Below are positions 15,863 through 24,050 of a stretch of DNA of 59,917 bases, one piece after another. A model generated the notes under the pieces. The model was not told where the DNA came from. It ran no database searches and saw nothing but the letters and a program-made list of their open reading frames with translations. The position numbers and the translations under genes are program-made. Source of the DNA: a virus; the IMG/VR virus record IMGVR_UViG_3300005613_004609, positions 1-59,917 of that record. The stretch is one strand, 5' to 3'. How positions within the stretch are numbered: position 1 is the stretch's first letter; each line of letters starts with the position of its first letter.

Positions 15863-16747
15863 TTAATCTATACCAAGGATATCATCAATATCAACAGCGT
15901 CATCCGCACCATCGCCTTCATCATCGTCCTGCACTGCAGGATCATCATCATCGTCAAGAGAACCACCCTCAGCAGCTCCATTAACCTTATCTATCGTATC
16001 CTCAGCATCCTTCTTATTAGAGGATTTATCACCAACCTCTTTTTTGACTGACACCTTTACACCATAAAGTTTTTCGATGTAAGTTATGTAGTCTTTGAGG
16101 CTTGTCCGCTCAGGGGTAACACCCTTGGCAGTCAACCAATCTTGGCAGATCATTTCAACTGCAATGACCGCATTTGTGGAATCACACAGATTCTTTGCCT
16201 CCTCAATTGCTTCCAGAATCACATTAGCCTCAGCCTCAGTCATTCTCAAGGTAAGAGTAGTAATTGAGGGAACGTCAATTTCAGAGGTATCCTTCTTGCG
16301 AACAATTTTTGCAGCCTCAGCCAGTTCCCGAGAAGTCATTTTCTCAGCTTTATCCATCCAAGTTTTGGCATTTTTCTCTGTTATGACCGTGGCTATTTCC
16401 TTCATTTTTGTCCAGCCAAGGGCAGCAACTTTATCTTTAGGTAAATCAAGACTCTTGACCTTATCCCAAATATCAATGAAGTATCTCGCCTTCCTATATT
16501 TTATATCAAGCTCTTTATTGCAGTAGTCCTCAAAGGAATCAAACTTCCACTTTTCATGAAAGTCATTGTGATACGCCTCTGTGAGTAACCTGGCCATATC
16601 CAGATAGCCAGTCTCTATCTGTTCCTGAGCGTCCAGAATCTCTTGCCTGACAATTTCTTCCCGAGGCATTTTGACCTTGCTTTTCCCAACAGTTCCAGAG
16701 GCTGAATTCGATTTTGTTTTTGTTGTTGTTTTTTGTCCTTTAGCCAT
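15863..16747 (-). CDS. DUF3102-like protein with acidic tail (294 aa)
   Basis: Residues about 35-95 (ETGYLDMARLLTEAYHND, then SFEDYCNKELDIKYRKARYFI) match the pattern of phage DUF3102-like proteins thought to be DNA-binding. The middle is helical, and the end is strongly acidic (DDDDDP ... DDDEGDGADDAVDIDD), like the tails of phage SSBs that recruit partners or mimic DNA. ATG 16747 follows GGAGTAAAAA. The last gene before a terminator. Confidence 0.5.
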   Translation of the reverse strand: MAKGQKTTTKTKSNSASGTVGKSKVKMPREEIVRQEILDAQEQIETGYLDMARLLTEAYHNDFHEKWKFDSFEDYCNKELDIKYRKARYFIDIWDKVKSLDLPKDKVAALGWTKMKEIATVITEKNAKTWMDKAEKMTSRELAEAAKIVRKKDTSEIDVPSITTLTLRMTEAEANVILEAIEEAKNLCDSTNAVIAVEMICQDWLTAKGVTPERTSLKDYITYIEKLYGVKVSVKKEVGDKSSNKKDAEDTIDKVNGAAEGGSLDDDDDPAVQDDDEGDGADDAVDIDDILGID

Positions 16748-16750
16748 TTT

Positions 16751-19177
16751 TTACTCCTTTCGATTAACAGTTTTTATACGTCTAATTTTACCAGTGGAAG
16801 CCTTGTTTTTCCCACTGGACACAAGCCGCGCTTTGTTGGCAACCCATTCACGAATTACCCTTAATTCAACATCGTCCCTTACCGATTGAGGGATAGTCTC
16901 TCTGATCGCTCTTACAACATGTTTTGCTTCAACCTCTACACCCTGGTCAAAAGCAGTGAACATCGCATCCTCGATATCACCCTCAATTTCGGAGCCAGTG
17001 AAACCATCAGACAGAGACGCAAGGGCCTTGCAACCAAATTTTTCAGGTTTACGGCCCCTTTTCCTTAAGTGAATCTTAAAAATTTCTTCCCGTTCATCAG
17101 CACTTGGAAGATCAGTAGCCCAAACCTCGTCAAGGCGCCCCTTCCTATAAACCATTGAGGGAAGGGAGGTTACGTTATTAGCAGTCGCAACCAACATGAC
17201 AGGATAAGAGGTCTCTTGTCTCCAAGTTAGAATAGTTGAGACAACCCGAGCAGTGACTCCAGAATCAAGATCACCGGAACCAGCCATTCCAGCAAGTCCC
17301 TTCTCAATCTCATCCATCCATAACACCACAGGAGAGACAGCCTCTGCAACCATCAAAGCCATTCTGGTAGCTGCCTCACTCTCCCCAACCAGGGAACGAT
17401 AAATCTTCCCCATGTCCATACGAAGCAGTGGGAGTTTCAAGTAAGAAGCCACAGCCTTGGCAGTCAAAGACTTACCAGAATTATGTACTACAAAATCTTC
17501 CGCAAGATAGTTTCTATACGGTTCTTGCATTATAATATCATATGTATCTACTTCACCTTTAGAAACTATTGATACTATTTTTTCAGGAATTACAGTAGAA
17601 TATCTAAAATTCTGCATATTAGTATACCCATGTAAAGTATCATGCTCTACTTTTGTCATTACTTCAAGATTCTCTCTGACATCGTTTGTAAAATCCTCAT
17701 CTTTATGATGGATTGCAACTCCTCTTGGCAAATAAGATAAGTTACTTGCCTTTTTCTTATTTGTTTTCAATACAAAAATGAAGTCCTCTACTGTCATTCC
17801 ATTCATTTCTGCTTCCACAACTAATCTTGCAAAAGCTTGGCTTGAATGACTCTCATTGCTCCAAGCATACGGATGAAACATTAAACCATAAATAACCCTC
17901 CTTCCTTTTCTTGTATTCCTCTTTCTTCCATCTCCAGAGGAGACATCTCTCATCATTACCATATCACCAACAGATAAATCTGATAATTTTATAAAAGCTC
18001 CATCCTCTTCAACCTTGAAGGGGTGCTCAGAAGTGACTTTTATACTCCTTCCAGAATCGGTTGTGACTTCGTAAACCTCTTTAATGCCACTATACACAAT
18101 AGAATCTATATCGTGATACTTGAGGGTCCCATCCTCTGTTAAAGCTAAACATTGTGTATCTATTAAATTATCTACCCAAAGATAACGGTCACCTGAACGG
18201 TGTTTTCCCTGACCAAAACCATTCCTCGAAATTCGATTAAATTTATAGTAGGCATCCTCAATAGTATAAATTCTACCACTATTCCTTTTCCCCCTCCTAA
18301 ACCTAATTTTTGTATCACCAGAAGCACATCCGGCAGGGCCTACAATTAACATCCCTTTTGGGTAAGGGAGACCATATTCACGTGCCTCTTTCGTGAACAC
18401 CTTCTTTCGTCTATGCAACCAAACCTTGAAGGCATCAAATCCACCAACATCGTCCATAGTCTCCCTAACTGGAATGAATTCAAGAACATCAGATTTTCTC
18501 ACCTCTTGCTCTTTCTGAGATTGTATAACATTAAGATCAATCCCCGAAGTTGTGGCAAGAGACAGAGCCAGAGCATTCTCCGCCCCTATTGAATCCAAAC
18601 CGATGGCCGCTGCAGAGGCATCCTTTACAACTTCATCAAGGTCCTCTCCCTTTTTCAATGGTTTCAAATCATCACTATAGGCATTCAATATCTGTTTATA
18701 CCCCTCTGCTATCTGCTCCTGATTTGGCAGAGGACAGTCAATAAAAGTTACTATATTTTTCAACTCGACTGGTAAAGTGATATGTGGCCCAACGAATATA
18801 ATATGACTACCAACCAAACGTGCTGCATTAGCGGCATCAATAGTTTGTTGAATTATCAAGAAGTTCTCAACAAACTGCCTTACGTTGTGGAAAATTGCCA
18901 CAATCGGGGTATCTGAGACCTCAACATAAGCCAGAGCATCCCGTAAATCAGTGGCCACCTCATTTGCAGCGTCACCACTCTCTGAAATGTCTGAGACACG
19001 AAGCCCCTGTGTGATTTTCCAAACGCCCACTCTGATATCATTTATATTGAGTTCAGAGAGAGCATTCCGTACCATCTCCTCTGCCACAGATGGCTCCGTT
19101 GTTCTCATAAAGAGACAAGGATAGCCAGCCTGAATATACTCCCGGATGGTCGGTTCCTGTTTAACCTTTTCCTTCAT
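16751..19177 (-). CDS. AAA+ ATPase interrupted by an intein (808 aa precursor)
   Basis: The host protein (about 525 residues after splicing) has a divergent N-terminal domain (1-230) and a C-terminal AAA+ module like Ycf46/FtsH. Walker A is GPAG plus SGKS, split by the intein at residues 284-566. Walker B is VVLWMDEIEKG, sensor 1 VATANN and the arginine-finger region RKGRLDEVWATDLPS. It is the first gene after its promoter and leads a replication operon, so a remodelling role in replication is likely, though a protease-type partner cannot be excluded. Confidence 0.8.
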   Translation of the reverse strand: MKEKVKQEPTIREYIQAGYPCLFMRTTEPSVAEEMVRNALSELNINDIRVGVWKITQGLRVSDISESGDAANEVATDLRDALAYVEVSDTPIVAIFHNVRQFVENFLIIQQTIDAANAARLVGSHIIFVGPHITLPVELKNIVTFIDCPLPNQEQIAEGYKQILNAYSDDLKPLKKGEDLDEVVKDASAAAIGLDSIGAENALALSLATTSGIDLNVIQSQKEQEVRKSDVLEFIPVRETMDDVGGFDAFKVWLHRRKKVFTKEAREYGLPYPKGMLIVGPAGCASGDTKIRFRRGKRNSGRIYTIEDAYYKFNRISRNGFGQGKHRSGDRYLWVDNLIDTQCLALTEDGTLKYHDIDSIVYSGIKEVYEVTTDSGRSIKVTSEHPFKVEEDGAFIKLSDLSVGDMVMMRDVSSGDGRKRNTRKGRRVIYGLMFHPYAWSNESHSSQAFARLVVEAEMNGMTVEDFIFVLKTNKKKASNLSYLPRGVAIHHKDEDFTNDVRENLEVMTKVEHDTLHGYTNMQNFRYSTVIPEKIVSIVSKGEVDTYDIIMQEPYRNYLAEDFVVHNSGKSLTAKAVASYLKLPLLRMDMGKIYRSLVGESEAATRMALMVAEAVSPVVLWMDEIEKGLAGMAGSGDLDSGVTARVVSTILTWRQETSYPVMLVATANNVTSLPSMVYRKGRLDEVWATDLPSADEREEIFKIHLRKRGRKPEKFGCKALASLSDGFTGSEIEGDIEDAMFTAFDQGVEVEAKHVVRAIRETIPQSVRDDVELRVIREWVANKARLVSSGKNKASTGKIRRIKTVNRKE
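17480..18328 (-). mobile_element. Intein with HNH endonuclease in the AAA+ P-loop (283 residues)
   Basis: Starts CASGDTKIRFRRG (block A), has VTTDSGRSIKVTSEHPFKV (block B with TxxH-like SEHPF), an HNH region (AIHHKDEDFTNDVRENLEV), and ends DTYDIIMQEPYRNYLAEDFV then VHN before Ser. All splice residues (C1, penultimate H, N, +1 S) are present, so it should be active. Confidence 0.88.
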
Positions 19178-19227
19178 AAACTATACCTCCTTTCCAAAAA
19201 ATGTTAATAGTGTAAAGTGTTAAAATA

Positions 19228-19256
19228 AAGATATAATTATTATAATTTTTTGTCAA
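19228..19256 (-). promoter_or_regulatory. Sigma-70-like promoter for the AAA+ ATPase operon
   Basis: TTGACA (19251-19256), A-tract, 17-base spacer, TATCTT (19228-19233). The TGA stop of the gene at 19253-19537 is part of the -35 hexamer. Confidence 0.6.
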
Positions 19257-19537
19257 GGTTTTTTCTCGAATTTTCGGACACTATCATTTTTTTTCGTTGC
19301 AAGCGATTGCAATAAAGAAAGCCTATACATTTCACCTGACCACAGAACACCACTGGCAAGATATGCAATACAGGCCATCTCATCTGGCCTTAGATGAATA
19401 ATTTCTGGTTCTTCTCCATCTTTTTCAAAACTTAAATACATAGTATCTATTTCACTCCCCTTAACAAAACCGGCAGAAAAGACGCAATTATTGCCAGCAT
19501 ATTCTTGGCGTAAAACTTCATTGTAAACTCTTGTCAT
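19253..19537 (-). CDS. Hypothetical protein (94 aa)
   Basis: ATG 19537 follows AAGGA. It has alternating strands and helices (DTMYLSFEKDGEEPEIIHLRP) and a palindrome copy in LLQSLA. Its stop codon lies inside the next promoter. No family recognised. Confidence 0.55.
   Translation of the reverse strand: MTRVYNEVLRQEYAGNNCVFSAGFVKGSEIDTMYLSFEKDGEEPEIIHLRPDEMACIAYLASGVLWSGEMYRLSLLQSLATKKNDSVRKFEKKP
19298..19311. repeat. Dispersed palindrome copy 6 (TGCAAGCGATTGCA)
   Basis: Inside the gene at 19253-19537, read as LQSLA. Confidence 0.85.
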
Positions 19538-19538
19538 A

Positions 19539-19871
19539 TTAGGATTCCTTATCTCTTTGAATAACCTTCACATATTCATCAACAATTGCTTTAAAATCCT
19601 TCGAGTGGCACACCAGCCACCATCCCTCTTTTCCTTTCTCAACAAGGACACACATAGGTATTTTGTTTTCCGCTTTAGCCTTCTTTGCAGTATCCCTCCA
19701 CAAAGTAATTGCAGAGTGTTTTTCCCTAAGCTTTTGCTCCATGTACAGTTTGGCATGCAAAGAATCGCTTCTTGTATGTCTACTACCACCTCCAGACAGG
19801 GGTGTTCGTTCAGTGCCAAATTCCCGAGCAACTTTACGTTCCCGTGCTTTCCAAGTTCCACGTGCTGTCAT
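19539..19871 (-). CDS. Phage Holliday-junction-resolvase-like nuclease (110 aa)
   Basis: The pattern WKARERKVAREFGTERTPLS, GGGSRHTRSDSLH and LYMEQKLREKH, then IPMCVLVEKG and WWLV, is that of small PD-(D/E)xK proteins annotated as phage Holliday junction resolvases: D in RSD and ExK in MEQK would be the catalytic residues. The length (110) fits. It lies among RecA, Cas4-like and helicase genes, in keeping with a recombination role. Start at ATG 19871 after TTAGGGG. Confidence 0.6.
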   Translation of the reverse strand: MTARGTWKARERKVAREFGTERTPLSGGGSRHTRSDSLHAKLYMEQKLREKHSAITLWRDTAKKAKAENKIPMCVLVEKGKEGWWLVCHSKDFKAIVDEYVKVIQRDKES

Positions 19872-19902
19872 TTAATTACCCCTAACCTCTATATCATCCA
19901 GA

Positions 19903-20805
19903 TCAACCGTCAGTTGCATTACCACCGGCCTCCAGGCAGAGTTTCCTAACAGGACAAAATTTCGATTCATAGTTTGAGAAGTTACTCTTGAAACAACTGT
20001 TTTTCACCTTCGGAAGAGGTCCTCCTTCTATTCCAGTTTTATACTCCAGAAGCTTTCCTTTAACAACAGCCATAGTAGCAGGATTCCTTTTCACAGCGAA
20101 CATTTTGTATGGTAATTTTCCCTTACCAGCCTGCTTCTTTGAGATATATAACACATACCCAAGTTTAGAATCAACTTTTACCGGTAGCTTTCTATCATAT
20201 TGAAGGACAAGCAGATAGGACAAAACTTGCCACTCATGTTGAGCCAGAGGAGAACGTAAAGTGTCAAATTGAGCACCCGCCATGGACTTAATTTCAACAA
20301 CTCTTATTATGCCAGGAGCCACCTCTAAGAACATATCAGGGTGTCCTTGAATATAAAAAGGCTTTGTTATTTTACCAAAGAACTCATGATAAAGAGATGC
20401 TTCAGGATTAGCTCCACACTTAGGGCACTTTGTAGTGGGAGGTGCACCAAATTGTCGAATAGCTCCACAGGCCAGACACCTCCAGTATCCTCTACGTCTC
20501 TTCCCAAGAACGTCATTTGAATTCTGCACCCAAGTATGCATAGCCCTGCCGATACCATAGGTTACAAGATCACCGTTACTTAGAAAGTCTTTCTTCCTGA
20601 TTTTATTCTGAACGCCAAGAACCAGTTGCCGCATACAGGCATTATGTAAACCTGAAGCTCTCGGAGGACTTATAAACTGCGTCTCTGTTTGTGGCGCAAT
20701 GTTCAACCTCTCTACAGCCAGGAGGGAGGGATCATTACTTTTTTCGCCATCAGAGAGTTTATACGAAGGGCTTTGTATCCGAACAATTCTACTAACAAAT
20801 GACAT
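19903..20805 (-). CDS. Cas4/RecB-like PD-(D/E)xK nuclease with Fe-S type cysteines (300 aa)
   Basis: Catalytic residues GHPD (154-157), EIK (171-173) and QxxxY (193-197) are in order. Cys57 near the N-terminus plus Cys271, Cys284 and Cys290 near the end fit the 4Fe-4S pattern of Cas4, Dna2 and AddB. A CxxC...CxxC zinc ribbon (C110, C113, C127, C130) is inserted. Phage Cas4-like enzymes process DNA ends during recombination; no CRISPR array or cas1 is present here, so an adaptation role is not supported. ATG 20805 follows GGAAAGGAG. Confidence 0.75.
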   Translation of the reverse strand: MSFVSRIVRIQSPSYKLSDGEKSNDPSLLAVERLNIAPQTETQFISPPRASGLHNACMRQLVLGVQNKIRKKDFLSNGDLVTYGIGRAMHTWVQNSNDVLGKRRRGYWRCLACGAIRQFGAPPTTKCPKCGANPEASLYHEFFGKITKPFYIQGHPDMFLEVAPGIIRVVEIKSMAGAQFDTLRSPLAQHEWQVLSYLLVLQYDRKLPVKVDSKLGYVLYISKKQAGKGKLPYKMFAVKRNPATMAVVKGKLLEYKTGIEGGPLPKVKNSCFKSNFSNYESKFCPVRKLCLEAGGNATDG

Positions 20806-21295
20806 TATGCTCCTTTCCTCTATAAAAGTCTGATTTGATATTCCAGGGAATCACCAACAGAGGGACCTCCGGAAAATCATCACGAAATCTACGCATCTTC
20901 TTTTTTCCACCAACACCCCATTTGCCTTTAACCTCTATCAAGCAATGATCCAGTATGTAAAAGTCAGGCACATAATGAGCTAAGCCATCTCGCAACTGGA
21001 AACCAATCTCTTCGTACCTTACTCGAAAGCCAAAGTTGTATAATTCTTCAGCAACCAAAAGCTCATATCTTGACCGGAAGTACATTTTCATTTTTTGAGA
21101 ATATTCCTCATTGCCTCTGTCTCTACTAAGGTATTCCACATTTTGCAGTGCAGCCTTCGGCATCTTAGCATGTAGCACCCATTCAATAACACATTCCTTA
21201 GAGCAAACGAAATCACCGGAGTTGTCCAGATATCCCCATTGCTTGCTTGGGATTGTTTGCAAGCGATTGCATACAGAACAAAGTTTAGTAGGCAT
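20792..21295 (-). CDS. Zinc-ribbon endonuclease, PD-(D/E)xK type (167 aa)
   Basis: N-terminal CSVC (C6, C9) and CSKEC (C31, C35) could bind zinc. The C-terminal half has YVPDFYI (D110) and LIEVKGKWG (E120, K122), the nuclease signature, similar to phage proteins related to T7 endonuclease I or TnsA. It overlaps the Cas4-like gene by 14 bases and follows RecA, so likely a recombination or DNA-processing enzyme. The palindrome at 21258 lies in CNRLQ next to the first CxxC. Confidence 0.65.
   Translation of the reverse strand: MPTKLCSVCNRLQTIPSKQWGYLDNSGDFVCSKECVIEWVLHAKMPKAALQNVEYLSRDRGNEEYSQKMKMYFRSRYELLVAEELYNFGFRVRYEEIGFQLRDGLAHYVPDFYILDHCLIEVKGKWGVGGKKKMRRFRDDFPEVPLLVIPWNIKSDFYRGKEHNVIC
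21258..21271. repeat. Dispersed palindrome copy 7 (TGCAAGCGATTGCA)
   Basis: Inside the zinc-ribbon nuclease, read as CNRLQ, overlapping the second Cys of CSVC. Confidence 0.85.
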
Positions 21296-21296
21296 C

Positions 21297-23300
21297 TCAC
21301 TTCTCCATTCTTTTTTTCACATTCCGTATAATTTCTCGTTGTGCTCTAAGATACTGTATAGGATTCATCTTCCAATAAGTCTGTATCGCATCCAGGGTCC
21401 GCGCTTTGACATCAAAAAGGCGCCATTTACCTTTCTCTTTAAATACCACCCCATATTCCTTAGCATAGTTCATCACAGTATTGTAGTCATCAACCATTCC
21501 CTTTCTAAGGCCCAATTCAGGCATATTTTCACGTATTCTTACAAATTCACCAACACCGGCCAGAGTGAACACTTTCTCTTTACGAATAGCAAAAGAATGC
21601 CGTTGAGCCATATTAACCTTCCTCTGAGAATCGACATACTTCTTCTTATCAGAATCACCGGACATGGATTTTCTTACACATCTAAACAGTAACGAAAACT
21701 CATGTTTCATTCCAAAACCACCGGGCATAATCTCAGGGTCTCCAAATTGGACTCCAACCTTATGACGCATTTGATTAGTAAAGACAATTGCACAGGGGTG
21801 TCCTCTCTTCATTTCCCTAATAGCTCTCTGCTTTAATCTTCTCACAGCCCGAGTTATGAGTTTCGCCTGGTTTCCAATAAACTGATCCTCTGAGGGAGCC
21901 TCAAACTCAGACGAAGGCACAAGATTAGCCAAGGAGTCCACTACCAACAGGCCACAGTCATCAGCACGTAAAGCTGCTTCAGCCAAGTTGATATATTGCT
22001 CCCCATAGTCTGCAAGGCCAAGATAGTATTTATCAGGATCAGCCCCTACTGCTTGCGCCCATCCCTTATTAAAAGTGTTTTCCGTGTCAGCCCAAAATGC
22101 TCGCATCTCTAAGGACGGTTCTGAACAGGTGCAAAATTCCAGTAAGTTAAAACACCTCCAGCATATTCTCTGAGACATACTTAAAGCGGACATAGCAGCA
22201 GTCGTCTTACCTCCACTATTATGAACTACAATGCCATTTGCTATAAAATTATTATTTGGATATTTACATACAATGTCATAAGATTCTCTTTCTCCTACAT
22301 CTTCTATAGAAATAATCTCATCCGGCACAACCATAAATCTAAAATCATTATGCCTCTCAAGTGCATGCATTCTACCATGAGCTATAGAATCTAACACCTC
22401 CAAGTTTCCAGGTGCATTATTAGTAGGATCTCCATCTTTATGATGAACTTGTAAATCTCTTGGAAGGAATCGTAACCTTTCTATTAAAGCAGTATCGCCA
22501 GTATTCAACAATTTAATATACTCCTTATAACTCATAGAATTAAAGACTGCCTCTACTGTTGCACGACTTACACGGCCACGATAATAAACATATTTACCAA
22601 CTTTCTTTTTCTTCCAAAAAGGATGATATTTTACCATAACTGTGGGTCTCTTCTTTTCTAACTCCCTTCCACAATATCTTGTATTATTATGTATATATAC
22701 TCTCTCCCCAGGTCTGATATCCTCCAATCTCCTGAATCCCCTTAGTTCAGTAAGATATCGATGGTCTTTTGATGATATAACACTATACCCTTTTTTTGTA
22801 GTAACTTTAAAAGATACTTTAAGCCCAACATAAAGCACATCCAATACAAGATTCTGTAATACACCTAACTCTGAATTTATTGCTGCAACTGTATAATCAG
22901 AAGTAAGAGTTTCTTTCCTAACATAATGACCTTTACCCTTTCCAGACAAATTATGAAAATTTTCATATAATCGCTTTACAGTAGTCTTCTTATTTGATTG
23001 CCTTCTACCTGTTAGTTTTGACCATGTTGAGCAAGAAATCTCACTATCTCCAGCTAAACAGTCCGGGCCCCAAAAACAGACAGACTGCCACAGTGGAAGA
23101 CCTCCACCGGAGGCATAGTCAACTGCAAAGATTCCAGTTGGTATCCTCAGAGGGTCCTCTGCCCACATAGAGCCTTTTGAAACACTTCGAACACCATATT
23201 GCTGATTTTTCATCTCAAGCAAGGTGTCAAGAGTGTTCGGTTTAGCCAGAGCTTCAGCAGTGGACTCTGCATCCTTCGCCTTGACTTTCTTAGCCTTCAT
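21297..23300 (-). CDS. recA: RecA/UvsX-like recombinase interrupted by an intein (667 aa precursor)
   Basis: After splicing (about 386 residues) it is a RecA-family strand-exchange protein: PTGIFAVDYASGGGLP, Walker A GPD plus SGGKTT (split by the intein, residues 81-361), Walker B CGLLVVDSLANL, and IVFTNQMRHKVGV in the L2-like region. A CxxC-x4-CxC cluster (CWRCFNLLEFCTC) after the P-loop is unusual for RecA. ATG 23300 follows GAAGGAG. The neighbours (UvsW-like helicase, SSB, nucleases) make a complete phage recombination set. Confidence 0.88.
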   Translation of the reverse strand: MKAKKVKAKDAESTAEALAKPNTLDTLLEMKNQQYGVRSVSKGSMWAEDPLRIPTGIFAVDYASGGGLPLWQSVCFWGPDCLAGDSEISCSTWSKLTGRRQSNKKTTVKRLYENFHNLSGKGKGHYVRKETLTSDYTVAAINSELGVLQNLVLDVLYVGLKVSFKVTTKKGYSVISSKDHRYLTELRGFRRLEDIRPGERVYIHNNTRYCGRELEKKRPTVMVKYHPFWKKKKVGKYVYYRGRVSRATVEAVFNSMSYKEYIKLLNTGDTALIERLRFLPRDLQVHHKDGDPTNNAPGNLEVLDSIAHGRMHALERHNDFRFMVVPDEIISIEDVGERESYDIVCKYPNNNFIANGIVVHNSGGKTTAAMSALSMSQRICWRCFNLLEFCTCSEPSLEMRAFWADTENTFNKGWAQAVGADPDKYYLGLADYGEQYINLAEAALRADDCGLLVVDSLANLVPSSEFEAPSEDQFIGNQAKLITRAVRRLKQRAIREMKRGHPCAIVFTNQMRHKVGVQFGDPEIMPGGFGMKHEFSLLFRCVRKSMSGDSDKKKYVDSQRKVNMAQRHSFAIRKEKVFTLAGVGEFVRIRENMPELGLRKGMVDDYNTVMNYAKEYGVVFKEKGKWRLFDVKARTLDAIQTYWKMNPIQYLRAQREIIRNVKKRMEK
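22218..23060 (-). mobile_element. Intein with HNH endonuclease in the RecA P-loop (281 residues)
   Basis: Begins CLAGDSEISC (block A), block B VTTKKGYSVISSKDHRYL, HNH core LQVHHKDGDPTNNAPGNLEV, block F SYDIVCKYPNNNFIANGIVV, and ends VHN before Ser. Splicing residues are intact. Confidence 0.88.
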
Positions 23301-23613
23301 CTACTATCTCCTTCTCAATCTTTTTAGATTCTTTGTCAACCAAGGCCTCAACCAGATCACGTACCATTTTATATGTTGGCGCAATTTCCTCAACATAGCA
23401 GGGGCAAGCAATCATAACATCCGCTCTCGCACTTGCATATCCAGCCAGAGGAATAGTAACACCAAATTTCACACTCACCGTAGCAGTAGAGGTGACAAAT
23501 GGTCTTATTTTAATTTTCTTTGCTTCAGAAGTTGTCTGTTTCAGTACAGTCCTTGAAACAACAATGGTCGCCTCTGAGGCTTTCAGGTTTTCCATAGGTG
23601 CTTTTTTAGCCAT
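23290..23613 (-). CDS. Hypothetical protein before recA (107 aa)
   Basis: ATG 23613 follows GGGAGGAG with good spacing and shares its first bases with the upstream stop. Beta-rich middle (FVTSTATVSVKFGVTIPLAGYASARADVMIACP) and a charged helical end. It overlaps the RecA start by 11 bases. The position suggests a recombination accessory, but no motif supports it. Confidence 0.55.
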   Translation of the reverse strand: MAKKAPMENLKASEATIVVSRTVLKQTTSEAKKIKIRPFVTSTATVSVKFGVTIPLAGYASARADVMIACPCYVEEIAPTYKMVRDLVEALVDKESKKIEKEIVDEG

Positions 23614-24041
23614 CACTTCTCCTCCCATCCGTTTAGAATAAATTGTTTAACATCATTAAGCATTACCAACTCTCCACGATCAAACATCCCAAAGGCCTTC
23701 CTCAAGAGCATAGCTTGTTTTGGTGAGTATAATCTCCATCCTCTTTGATCGAACACAGTACAGGGAGGAATAACTTTGCTCGCATGATACCCACGAATAG
23801 TTTGTGTCTTCCTTCCAAGCATCTTAGAAAGTCTACCAATAGTAATAAAGTGCACGCCAGAATCATCACGTACAGACAACCGGTCATAAGGCACCCTGTC
23901 TTTAGTTCTATTCCTATAATGGTCTCTTGCCCTTTTTTTGACAGATTCCCTAAAGATTTTATCCTGTCTGTATTTAGCCTTTCTTTTTTTGGAAAGTGCT
24001 TTTCTATTTGTTTTATACCAGTCGTTAAAAGTCCAGGTCAT
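23613..24041 (-). CDS. MerR-type helix-turn-helix DNA-binding protein (142 aa)
   Basis: The first 50 residues are very basic (KKRKAKYRQDKIFRESVKKR). Residues about 64-112 (FITIGRLSKMLGRKTQTIR, then GWRLYSPKQAMLL) match a winged MerR/HTH_17 DNA-reading head with the wing before RLYS. No effector domain is present, as in excisionase-like or phage regulatory proteins. It is one of the few candidate DNA-word readers in the window, so a possible partner of the dispersed palindrome (inference). Confidence 0.6.
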   Translation of the reverse strand: MTWTFNDWYKTNRKALSKKRKAKYRQDKIFRESVKKRARDHYRNRTKDRVPYDRLSVRDDSGVHFITIGRLSKMLGRKTQTIRGYHASKVIPPCTVFDQRGWRLYSPKQAMLLRKAFGMFDRGELVMLNDVKQFILNGWEEK

Positions 24042-24050
24042 AGTAACCTC

